Notes under the pieces: model-generated
Told to the model about the DNA's origin: nothing
Seen by the model: only the letters and a program-made list of their open reading frames with translations
Database searches by the model: none
In this document: in pieces, positions 15,948 to 22,373 of the stretch
Layout: the number at the start of each line of letters is the position of its first letter
How positions within the stretch are numbered: position 1 is the stretch's first letter
Position numbers and translations under genes: made by a program
Assembly (NCBI RefSeq): GCF_001905655.1
Contig: NZ_JMHT01000049.1
Span: 1 to 32,188, forward strand
Length of the DNA: 32,188 nt
Direction: 5' to 3'
Source: Mycobacterium sp. ST-F2
Lineage (GTDB): Bacteria > Actinomycetota > Actinomycetes > Mycobacteriales > Mycobacteriaceae

Positions 15948-16076
15948 CGTTGACCCTGAACTGAGGGCGCAGAAGTACGAGTAAGCAGCGCCCTGGTTAC
16001 AGGGTCAACGGCAGCAGCCGGCTCGTGGCCGTTGACCCTGAACACACGGCGGAAAAGGCCGAGTAGCGAGCACCCT
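15948..16076. repeat. Pair of 47-bp direct repeats with an inverted copy of the core between them
   Basis: Copies at 15948-15994 and 16030-16076 align without gaps. The first 14 bases, CGTTGACCCTGAAC, are identical, and roughly two thirds of the rest match. The inverted core CAGGGTCAACG lies at 16000-16010 and can pair with either copy. Copy 1 also pairs internally (AGGGCGC with GCGCCCT). The block lies between convergent sodC and dcd, so it may serve as a terminator, or be a dispersed intergenic repeat. Confidence 0.65.
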
Positions 16077-16102
16077 CACCGCGGGGCGAATTCAGCCTGC
16101 GG

Positions 16103-16672
16103 TCAGGGCTTGGCGAAGTTCAGGTACGACCGCGAGGGCGTCGGGCCACGCTGACCTTGGTACTTGGAGCCGACCTTGTCGCTGCCGTAGGGGTGTTCGG
16201 CCGGGCTGGTGAGGCGGAGCAGGCACAGCTGGCCGATCTTCATGCCGGGCCACAGGGTGATCGGCAGATTGGCGACGTTCGATAGCTCCAGCGTGATGTG
16301 ACCGGAGAAGCCGGGGTCGATGAAGCCCGCGGTCGAGTGCGTCAGCAGGCCGAGCCGGCCCAGTGAGCTCTTACCTTCGAGGCGGCCTGCCAGATCGTGT
16401 GGGAGCGTGCAGGTTTCGAGCGTCGAGCCCAGCACGAACTCACCGGGGTGCAGGACGAACGGCTCGCCTTCGGCGGGCTCGACCAGGGTGGTCAGCTCGT
16501 CCTGCTGCTGCGCCGGGTCGATGTGCGTGTAGCGGGTGTTGTTGAAGACCCGGAACAGGCTGTCCAGCCGGACGTCGACGCTGGAGGGCTGCACCATCGA
16601 GTCATCGAACGGGTCGATGCCGAGGCGCCCAGCAGCGATTTCGGCCCGGAGATCGCGATCGGAGAGGAGCAC
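16103..16672 (-). CDS. dcd: dCTP deaminase (probably bifunctional deaminase/dUTPase)
   Basis: The 189-residue protein is a trimeric dUTPase-superfamily enzyme that makes dUMP precursor from dCTP for dTMP synthesis. The conserved block GRLEGKSSLGRLGLLTHSTAGFIDPGFSGHITLELSN holds the Ser/Arg and the catalytic Glu. The C-terminal part KVGSKYQGQRGPTPSRSY closes over the nucleotide. Length and sequence match mycobacterial Dcd (Rv0321), which also hydrolyses dUTP. GTG 16672 is the start: TAGTCT lies 6 nt upstream with no ribosome binding site, so the mRNA is probably leaderless. It is divergent from tRNA-Gly. Confidence 0.95.
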   Translation of the reverse strand: MLLSDRDLRAEIAAGRLGIDPFDDSMVQPSSVDVRLDSLFRVFNNTRYTHIDPAQQQDELTTLVEPAEGEPFVLHPGEFVLGSTLETCTLPHDLAGRLEGKSSLGRLGLLTHSTAGFIDPGFSGHITLELSNVANLPITLWPGMKIGQLCLLRLTSPAEHPYGSDKVGSKYQGQRGPTPSRSYLNFAKP

Positions 16673-16678
16673 CCGACG

Positions 16679-16684
16679 AGACTA
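16679..16684 (-). promoter_or_regulatory. -10 box of a leaderless dcd transcript
   Basis: On the minus strand this reads TAGTCT, 6 nt before GTG 16672, with no ribosome binding site between. Confidence 0.5.
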
Positions 16685-16697
16685 TCGGCCAGCTTGA

Positions 16698-16703
16698 TAT
16701 CCT
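16698..16703 (+). promoter_or_regulatory. -10 box of the tRNA-Gly gene
   Basis: TATCCT (TAnnnT) lies 16 nt before the mature tRNA 5' end, leaving room for a short leader to be removed by RNase P. No good -35 box is seen. Confidence 0.45.
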
Positions 16704-16719
16704 GCGTCAGCACCACCGT

Positions 16720-16793
16720 GCCGATGTAGTTCAATGGCAGAACATCAGCTTCCCAAGCTGAATACGCGGGTTCGATTCCCGTCATCGGCTCCA
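16720..16793 (+). tRNA. tRNA-Gly (anticodon CCC)
   Basis: The cloverleaf folds completely. The acceptor arm is GCCGATG (16720-16726) with CATCGGC. The D-arm is GTTC/GAAC. The anticodon stem TCAGC/GCTGA encloses the loop TTCCCAA, giving anticodon CCC (reads GGG). The variable loop is short and the T-arm loop is TTCGATT. The 3' CCA is encoded (16791-16793). The last 21 bases are repeated exactly at 19049-19069, marking this gene as an integration site. Confidence 0.97.
16773..16793 (+). repeat. Left attachment site: 3' end of tRNA-Gly, 21-bp direct repeat
   Basis: These 21 bases run from CGATTCCCG through the CCA end of the tRNA and match 19049-19069 perfectly. The flanking bases differ on both sides. 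This is the normal signature of tRNA-targeted site-specific integration, in which the element restores the tRNA 3' end. Confidence 0.85.
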
Positions 16794-17059
16794 TATCTGG
16801 CAGGGCATTTGTCTCGGCCGAACCCGCTCGTTCCTTTCCGCGGTCCCGTATCCAGACGAAACCTCCCTTCCTGGCGTCGGCGCATACGAACGTGGTCTCG
16901 GAGTCCCGCAGGACCTGCAGAGCAAGCGCTTGATCGCCGGTCTGGACGCTGGCCCGTCACCGGGCCGGCTGTTCCCGCTCTGCGCGCCGGGATACTTCGT
17001 TTACAGCATGATCACCAGAGAGCCTGCATCCACGAGGTCTGCCACAGCAGCAGCCAAGT
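16794..17059. other. Non-coding left end of the islet
   Basis: No plausible gene is seen in these 266 bases. They hold a 10-bp palindrome CAAGCGCTTG (16923-16932), a small hairpin GGCCCG/CGGGCC (16951-16966), and several CGAAC/CGTTC pentamers like those of the boxes beside the toxin-antitoxin genes. This may be the recombinase-binding end of the islet. Confidence 0.4.
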
Positions 17060-17108
17060 GTTCAATCAGTGATGCATTCACTAAAAATGAACAGCACGTA
17101 TACTGAAC
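17060..17108 (+). promoter_or_regulatory. Promoter and multipartite operator of the toxin-antitoxin operon (left box)
   Basis: The order is GTTCA (17060-17064), 12 nt, TTCACTAAAAATGAAC (17077-17092), 11 nt, TGAAC (17104-17108). The same parts with the same spacings occur inverted at 18922-18970. A good promoter is embedded: -35 TTCACT (17077-17082), 16 nt, -10 TATACT (17099-17104), then GTG 17111 after 6 nt. Antitoxin binding here would block transcription, as known for AbiE-type autoregulation. Confidence 0.65.
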
Positions 17109-17110
17109 AC

Positions 17111-18124
17111 GTGGACTACGTGCCCGATTGGTTGGCGGAACTGATACGGAGCCGTCTCGCTGAGCTAGACATCGAAGTGGGCGATCTCACCGGCATCAAC
17201 GAGCTGTATCCGAAGCCCCTGGCCCTCTCCATTGACGACCGCAAGCTGAACGTCGGAGCGCTGTTCTTGCCGCTAATGTCTGCCACCGAAGCACTTCAGG
17301 CTGTGCACGACGCGCCGAACGAGATTCCGTTGCTAGTAATAGGCCCGCGGATTCACGAGGCCAGCGCAAAAACCCTTCGGGCACAAGGCATTTGGTACAT
17401 CGACGACGCGGGAAACGCTTTCATTCGCGACCGCGGGGTTCTGGTCGACGTCCGAGGACGTCGAAGCACGGCGTCAGACCAACACGACAAGCGGTCCAGC
17501 ACCGGGCCAACGAATCCATTTTCGCCGAAACGCGCTCAGGTCGTATTCGTACTGCTAAGTCGCCCAGAGTTGACTGACGCGCCAATCCGAGAGATCGCCC
17601 GTTGCGCAGGGGTGTCGGTCGGAATAGTCAAAGAAACTATCGATACCCTGGCAACCACCGGGTTTATCGAGCGCACGGCGTCGTACCGACACCTGACTCG
17701 CAGGAGCGAACTCCTCGACCTCTGGGCATCGACTTACTCCGCCAACCTTGGGCGAGCGAACACGCTGTTCACCGGCAGTGGCGACGTCCGCGAATGGTCG
17801 GTGCCGGGTGGAACCGAGTTCGCCGTGAGCGGCGAGCAGGCAGCCCCTGATTACATTCGGCACGCTGAGACCCTGACGCTGTACGTCAGGGTGGACAAGC
17901 AGTCCCAGTCCCGCACGCCAACCGATCTGATTCTGCGCAATCGCTGGTACCGCCGTCCCAATGGAAACGTCACAATACGGCGGTTGTTCTGGAACGATAT
18001 TGAGAGCAGAGGCACGAATCTCGCCCCGCCGCTCCTGGTCTACGCCGATCTACTGGCAGCCCACGAATCTCGCCAAGCTCAAGCCGCTCGCGAGATGAGG
18101 CAAGGTCTTGAGCAACGAATTTAG
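17111..18124 (+). CDS. AbiEi-like antitoxin (type IV toxin-antitoxin), DNA-binding
   Basis: The 337-residue protein has a middle winged-helix segment at ~145-195 (PIREIARCAGVSVGIVKETIDTLATTGFIER). This fits a protein that binds DNA and silences its own operon. The first ~120 residues contain GIWYIDDAGNAFIRDRG (from residue 93), a pattern of the longer AbiEi/COG5340-type antitoxins that recalls a nuclease-like fold without clear catalytic residues. The C-terminal ~130 residues are unassigned. The toxin gene overlaps its end by 17 nt. GTG 17111 is chosen because the -10 TATACT lies 6 nt upstream; GTG 17069 and ATGs at 17072 and 17087 are alternatives but would lie inside the promoter box. The AbiE-type call rests on the partner and the domain order. 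Confidence 0.72.
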   Translation: MDYVPDWLAELIRSRLAELDIEVGDLTGINELYPKPLALSIDDRKLNVGALFLPLMSATEALQAVHDAPNEIPLLVIGPRIHEASAKTLRAQGIWYIDDAGNAFIRDRGVLVDVRGRRSTASDQHDKRSSTGPTNPFSPKRAQVVFVLLSRPELTDAPIREIARCAGVSVGIVKETIDTLATTGFIERTASYRHLTRRSELLDLWASTYSANLGRANTLFTGSGDVREWSVPGGTEFAVSGEQAAPDYIRHAETLTLYVRVDKQSQSRTPTDLILRNRWYRRPNGNVTIRRLFWNDIESRGTNLAPPLLVYADLLAAHESRQAQAAREMRQGLEQRI

Positions 18125-18920
18125 CTACAGCCCTGAGCTTTTAGCCGAGATTTCGCCGGTGGTCGACGCATTGTCCAGCGTCGTGCAGCCCGAACAGATG
18201 CTGCTCGTCGGCGCGCAGTGCCGCAACCTGTTGCACTCACGGCTCATTGGAGGCGAGCCGCAGCGACGCACGAACGACACAGACATTGCCATCGCGATCC
18301 CGGACTGGAGGCAATTCGTCGAGTTGCGTGAGAAGTTCGACGTGGTCGGCAATTCTGGCCATCGATTCCGCATCAACGGCATTCTCACGGATGTAATTCC
18401 GTTCGGCGGAGTGGAAGAGCCCGCAGGGGCATCCAACCATCCGCCTGGCGATTCGATCATGAACGTTCATGGGTTCCAAGACGCGTTCGCGCGATCGGAT
18501 CATCTAGCCTTGGCCGGCGGAGTTGCGATCAGGATCCCGAGGGTCGATGGATACGCCGTATTGAAGACGCACGCCTGGCTCGATCGCTCTGCATACGGCG
18601 AATACCGCGACGCCGGTGATTTGGCGCTCGCGGTTTACTGGTTTTCGACCGACATCGAGATGCTCTATCGCGACGCAAACGTATGGGCTCTCGAACGCCA
18701 CCACCACGAGCTTCGCGACGCTGCGGCGGCGTTGCTGGGCGCAGCAATGCGGGATGGGCTCAGCGCAAGTGAGCAGCGCGTGCTCGGTACACGGGTCGCT
18801 TCCGCGAATATCGACCTACTTGCTCATCACTTCGGCGTCGGCAGGCCTGGCTGGCCTACTACCGATGCGACCAGACGCACCACCGTCGTCGCCCTGTACG
18901 ACCAACTCACGACAGGGTGA
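18108..18920 (+). CDS. AbiEii-like nucleotidyltransferase toxin
   Basis: The 270-residue protein starts at TTG 18108, overlapping the antitoxin by 17 nt after GAGGCAAGG. It has the minimal nucleotidyltransferase core: LLVGAQCRN (G35-A36), RRTNDTDIAIAI with acidic pair D57/D59, a third Asp D95 in INGILTDVIPFGG, and K153 in YAVLKTHAWLDR. These match the GS/T-x-D-x-D/D/K pattern of AbiEii and MenT toxins. Known mycobacterial MenT members add nucleotides to tRNA 3' ends and block translation; the target here is unknown. Partner, overlap and motifs support a type IV system that may act in phage defence or islet maintenance. It differs from the MenT proteins I can recall. Confidence 0.78.
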   Translation: MSNEFSYSPELLAEISPVVDALSSVVQPEQMLLVGAQCRNLLHSRLIGGEPQRRTNDTDIAIAIPDWRQFVELREKFDVVGNSGHRFRINGILTDVIPFGGVEEPAGASNHPPGDSIMNVHGFQDAFARSDHLALAGGVAIRIPRVDGYAVLKTHAWLDRSAYGEYRDAGDLALAVYWFSTDIEMLYRDANVWALERHHHELRDAAAALLGAAMRDGLSASEQRVLGTRVASANIDLLAHHFGVGRPGWPTTDATRRTTVVALYDQLTTG

Positions 18921-18921
18921 T

Positions 18922-18970
18922 GTTCGACCATGGGCGGGTTCGTTTTTAGTGAAACACGCAAAAACTGAAC
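18922..18970 (-). repeat. Inverted copy of the operator box after the toxin gene (right box)
   Basis: Read on the minus strand, the order is GTTCA (18970-18966), 12 nt, TTCACTAAAAACGAAC (18953-18938), 11 nt, CGAAC (18926-18922). Parts and spacings match the left box exactly, while the spacer bases, including the -10, are not conserved. It therefore looks like a protein binding site kept by selection, not a second promoter. Confidence 0.65.
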
Positions 18971-19048
18971 GCTGCGAGCCACTAGGGTGCCCGTTCGGCT
19001 GGCCGAAAACGAACAGTGCCCCCAGCGAGAGCCCGAACGCAGCTGTCA

Positions 19049-19069
19049 CGATTCCCGTCATCGGCTCCA
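19049..19069 (+). repeat. Right attachment site: second copy of the tRNA-Gly 3' end
   Basis: These 21 bases are identical to 16773-16793, from CGATTCCCG to the CCA. No other part of a tRNA is present here, so this is a bare duplicate. Native sequence, including the promoter of the next gene, resumes immediately after it. Confidence 0.85.
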
Positions 19070-19075
19070 CGAAGG

Positions 19076-19102
19076 TTGAACCTCGCTCACAGCGGATACT
19101 TT
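19076..19102 (+). promoter_or_regulatory. Promoter of the PAP2/diacylglycerol kinase gene
   Basis: TTGAAC (19076-19081) and TACTTT (19097-19102) are spaced 15 nt apart. TACTTT ends 7 nt before ATG 19110, so the mRNA is probably leaderless. The promoter lies just outside the right attachment site, so islet insertion left it intact. Confidence 0.5.
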
Positions 19103-19109
19103 GAGCGCC

Positions 19110-20570
19110 ATGGATGTGCGTGCGATCGGCAAGGGCCTGGGCAGTCTGGACCGTGAGGTCTTCGAAGCAGTAGCCGAGTCGCCGAGCCCACTCCTGGACG
19201 CCACGATGCCCCGCCTGACCAGGGCCGCCGACCATTCCAAGCTGTGGTTCGCCATCGCGGCCGGTATGGGCGCGTTCGGCAGCCAGTCGGTGCGCCGCGG
19301 TGCGGCACGCGGCGTCGTCAGCCTCGCGGTGACGAGCCTGGTGACCAACCAGCTGGCCAAACGAATCTGGGTCCGGCCGCGCCCGGACCGCACCCTCATC
19401 CCGCTGGTCCGGCGGAGCAAGCGTGTCCCCACCTCCAATTCCCTGCCATCAGGGCACTCCGCGAGCGCCGCGGCGTTCGCAGTGGGCGTCGGCCTGGAGT
19501 CGCCAGCCGTCGGTCTGCCGCTGGCACTGCTCGCCGGCCTGGTCGGACTGTCGCGGGTGGCCACCGGCGCGCACTACCCCGGTGACGTGTTCGCCGGCTT
19601 CGGCATCGGCGCCGCGATCGCGGTCCTGGGTGCCCGCATCGTCCCGACGATTCCGGCCACCACGCTGCCGACATCGGAGCCATTGCGGTTCCGCACCGAG
19701 CCCCGACCGGACGGCGAAGGTGTGGCGCTGGTGATCAACCCGGCATCGGGTGATGGGACAGGCAAGCGGGTCATCGATGAAGCCCGAAAAGCCTTACCGC
19801 GCATGGAAATCGTGGAGCTCCAAAAAGACGACGACATCGAGAAGGTGTTGCGTGAGACGGCCGCACGCACCGACGTGCTCGCCATCGGAGGCGGCGACGG
19901 GACGGTGGCCTGCGCGGCGGGTATCGCTGTCGAGGCGTGTGTGCCGCTCGCGGTGTTCCCCGGTGGAACGTTCAACCATTTCGCCAAGGACATTGGCTGC
20001 GATTCGGTGGCGCGGACCGTGACAGCAATCAAAGAAGGCAGCGCGGCCTACGTCGACCTGGTGTGCCTCAACGAGGAACGCATGGTAATCAACACCGCCA
20101 GCATCGGCGCCTATCCGAACTACGTGCGGATGCGCGAAAAGCTCGAACACCGGATGGGCAAACGCTTGGCCGGGGTGTACGCGTTGTATCGAACGCTGCG
20201 CCGGGAAGCTCCGGTGCGAATCCGCTACGACGACAAGACACTTGAGACGGAGCTCTTCTTCCTGGGCAATTCGACGTACTTCCCGTCCGGGTTCGCGCCG
20301 TCGGTGCGGCCGCGTCTCGACGACGGCCTGATCGACGTCCGCATCCTGGAGACCGGGCGACGGTTCAGCCGGTTGCGGATCGCGACGGCGGTCGCGTTGG
20401 GTCGGCTCGAACGCAGCCCGCTCTATCACGAGCTACAGGTGCCCGAGTTCCGGTTTGTCGCCGTCGACGGGCCCACCACGATCGCCCACGACGGCGAGGT
20501 GGGCGAGTCGCTCAGCGAGGCCAGCTTCAGCGTCAAGTACCGGGCGCTACCGGTGTTTCGTCCTCTCTAA
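19110..20570 (+). CDS. PAP2 phosphatase / diacylglycerol kinase-like fusion protein
   Basis: The 486-residue protein joins two lipid enzymes. The N-terminal half is a PAP2 membrane phosphatase: KRIWVRPRP, PSGHSASAAAF (P113-H116) and SRVATGAHYPGDVFAG (S148, R149, H155, D159). From ~200 to the end is a DAGK/LCB5 lipid-kinase domain: VINPASGDGTGK, IGGGDGT (G260-T265) and FPGGTFNHFAKD. The two halves carry opposite activities, phosphate removal and addition, on lipid or polyprenyl substrates at the membrane. Substrates are unknown. The same fusion occurs in other mycobacteria. ATG 19110 is chosen from the -10 box 7 nt upstream. Its TAA overlaps the stop of the convergent gene by 3 nt. Confidence 0.92.
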   Translation: MDVRAIGKGLGSLDREVFEAVAESPSPLLDATMPRLTRAADHSKLWFAIAAGMGAFGSQSVRRGAARGVVSLAVTSLVTNQLAKRIWVRPRPDRTLIPLVRRSKRVPTSNSLPSGHSASAAAFAVGVGLESPAVGLPLALLAGLVGLSRVATGAHYPGDVFAGFGIGAAIAVLGARIVPTIPATTLPTSEPLRFRTEPRPDGEGVALVINPASGDGTGKRVIDEARKALPRMEIVELQKDDDIEKVLRETAARTDVLAIGGGDGTVACAAGIAVEACVPLAVFPGGTFNHFAKDIGCDSVARTVTAIKEGSAAYVDLVCLNEERMVINTASIGAYPNYVRMREKLEHRMGKRLAGVYALYRTLRREAPVRIRYDDKTLETELFFLGNSTYFPSGFAPSVRPRLDDGLIDVRILETGRRFSRLRIATAVALGRLERSPLYHELQVPEFRFVAVDGPTTIAHDGEVGESLSEASFSVKYRALPVFRPL

Positions 20571-22300
20571 GGCCGCATCTCGTAAGCACCGTCGTAGGCC
20601 GCCACCTGTTCCCAGACCCGGTCGAAGCGGCCCACATCGGCAACCGGTTTGCGGATCGCCGACAAGGCCCACTCCTGTTGCGCCACCGTCGAACTCGGTT
20701 TGCCGTGCAGCGCAACGGCATACGACGAGAAGTCACGGATCTGAAAGTCGAAGATCTGATCCAGCAGGTCGGGGTCGAGCCCGGTGAGTTCGGCCTGCTC
20801 GAGAATCAACTGCCCGTAGACGACGAGCGTGAACAAATGGCCGACGACCAGAACGAAGTCGAGGTCGCGCTGCTGATCGGCGTCGGGTGCCGCGGTCAGC
20901 AGCAGGTCTTTGAAGGCCTGCACCTGTTCGTAGAAGCGGGCCACGTTCGGCACCGCGAGGTTCCGCTCGTACACCGGGGCCCAATCCGCGAACTGCACCT
21001 TCGACGCGCCGCGTGCCGGGCCCTGCGCCCAGAAGAACACGTCGTCGGCCGCGTCGTCACGGGTGCCGATCTCCGGGTAGCTCGCCGGGTTGAACATGTA
21101 GTTCGGCATGAACTTCAGGATCTGCGCGACGTTGACGTGCACCGTGCCCTCGAGCCGGGGCAGCGCACCGATGAGGCGGTTGACCTCGTTGAAGTAGGTG
21201 TTCTTCTCGAATCCCTTGGCGGCCAGCACATCCCACAGCAGGGTGATGACCCGCTCGCCCTCTGAGGTGACCTTCGACTTGGTGACGGGGTTGAACAGCA
21301 GGTAGCGACGGTCGTCGAGACCGGCGCTGCGGAAGTAGTCGATGGCGCGGTCGCTGAACAGCTTCATCGCGATCAACCGGGCGTAGACGTCGACGAATGA
21401 CGCACGCACGTGCGGGAAGTCGGTCACCGGGTTGCCGTAGAGGATCCGGTTGTTGGCGTGCGTGATCGCCTCGTAGAAAGCGTGCTCGCACATGCCGATC
21501 GAGCCGCTGCACAGGTTGAACTTGCCGACGTTGACGGTGTTGAGCGCCGCCGAGAACGCATCCGGCCCGGTGCACAGGATGTCCTCCTCGTGCACCGGAT
21601 AGTCGTTGAGCCGGAACGTGCTGACGAACATCTGGCCGTGCACGACGTTGTCGATCAGTTGGTAGTTCTGATGGCCGCTGTCGGCGACGAACCACACGTA
21701 GCCGTCGGGCCCGTCGACGTCGGTGCGGCGCGAGAAGACCGACACCATGCCGGCGACGTTGCCGTTGCCGATGTAGTACTTCTCCCCCGAGGCCCGGAAC
21801 ACGACGCCCTCGTCGGACGTCGGCGTCAGCAGCATGTCGGTGTTGTAGATGTCGGCGCCGTGCTCGCGTTCGGACAGCGCGAACGCCATGACGCCGCCCG
21901 CCTCGAGTTGGGCGGCGGCCCGCTCCTTGGCCTTGATGTTGTCGCTCTGCCAGATCGGGCCGAGGCCGAGGATGGTGACCTGTTCCGCGTACCAGTACGC
22001 GAGCCCGTAGAACCCGAGGATCTCGCTGAGCACGGCGTTGCGCGAGGTGTCCCAGCGCTTGTTCGGATCACCGTCGGCGAACTCCGACGGCGTCAGGAAC
22101 GTCGCGAAAACGCGCTCCCGCTTGATGAATTCGAGAAAGTCGGCGACCCAGGTCGCGTCCAGATCGTCCTGCAGTAACCGCACCTTGCCGCGATCCTCGA
22201 ACCAATCGATCAGCGCCCGCAGCTGACGCCGCGTCTCGGGATCGAATTGCTGGGGGTCGAAATCGTTCGGGTTGAGCAACAGGCCGCGAGAGTTCGGCAT
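20567..22300 (-). CDS. Acyl-CoA dehydrogenase family protein
   Basis: The 577-residue protein has the FAD-binding core of acyl-CoA dehydrogenases. GVMAFALSEREHGADIYNTDMLLTP corresponds to the flavin-contacting ALTEPxxGSD strand. ASGEKYYIGNGNVAGMVSVFSRR is the middle beta-domain. Helical segments such as NLCSGSIGMCEHAFYEAITHANNR form the C-terminal dehydrogenase bundle. About 180 further residues extend past the usual ~390. It presumably introduces a double bond into an acyl-CoA or related thioester; the catalytic base is not identified. ATG 22300 is preceded by GAAGAAGG at 5 nt. It lies 73 bp downstream of the Rieske oxygenase gene, so the two likely serve one catabolic route. Confidence 0.85.
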   Translation of the reverse strand: MPNSRGLLLNPNDFDPQQFDPETRRQLRALIDWFEDRGKVRLLQDDLDATWVADFLEFIKRERVFATFLTPSEFADGDPNKRWDTSRNAVLSEILGFYGLAYWYAEQVTILGLGPIWQSDNIKAKERAAAQLEAGGVMAFALSEREHGADIYNTDMLLTPTSDEGVVFRASGEKYYIGNGNVAGMVSVFSRRTDVDGPDGYVWFVADSGHQNYQLIDNVVHGQMFVSTFRLNDYPVHEEDILCTGPDAFSAALNTVNVGKFNLCSGSIGMCEHAFYEAITHANNRILYGNPVTDFPHVRASFVDVYARLIAMKLFSDRAIDYFRSAGLDDRRYLLFNPVTKSKVTSEGERVITLLWDVLAAKGFEKNTYFNEVNRLIGALPRLEGTVHVNVAQILKFMPNYMFNPASYPEIGTRDDAADDVFFWAQGPARGASKVQFADWAPVYERNLAVPNVARFYEQVQAFKDLLLTAAPDADQQRDLDFVLVVGHLFTLVVYGQLILEQAELTGLDPDLLDQIFDFQIRDFSSYAVALHGKPSSTVAQQEWALSAIRKPVADVGRFDRVWEQVAAYDGAYEMRP

Positions 22301-22373
22301 GGGTACCTTCTTCGGTCCGGGTTTGGCACGAATCTAGCGCCCGGACGCTCCCCGTACGGCAAATTGCGCGTCC

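Larger units (their letters stand above)
16794..19069. mobile_element. Minimal 2.3-kb tRNA-Gly islet carrying an AbiE-like toxin-antitoxin pair
   Basis: The segment lies between two perfect 21-bp direct repeats of the tRNA-Gly 3' end. It contains just two overlapping plus-strand genes, an AbiEi-like antitoxin and a nucleotidyltransferase toxin. By eye it is less GC-rich and uses rarer codons than its neighbours. No integrase, excisionase or transposase frame is present. Removing one repeat plus the insert would put the tRNA about 40 bp before the PAP2/kinase gene, a normal arrangement. It may move with a recombinase supplied by another element, or be what is left of a larger island. Confidence 0.75.

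Noticed and set aside
16734..17072. Short frames reading through the tRNA, including one containing DGNRTRVFSLGS on the minus strand and AEHQLPKLNTRVRFPSSAP on the plus strand
   Set aside because: These are well-known false proteins made by translating tRNA-Gly sequence. They are not integrase remnants.
17069..17110. Longer antitoxin starts at GTG 17069 and ATGs 17072/17087
   Set aside because: They lie inside the promoter/operator box. TATACT at 17099-17104 points to a transcript beginning at GTG 17111. The longer starts are not fully excluded.
16794..19069. Search for an integrase, excisionase or phage gene inside the islet
   Set aside because: No frame with tyrosine- or serine-recombinase motifs was seen on either strand; only the two toxin-antitoxin genes are credible.
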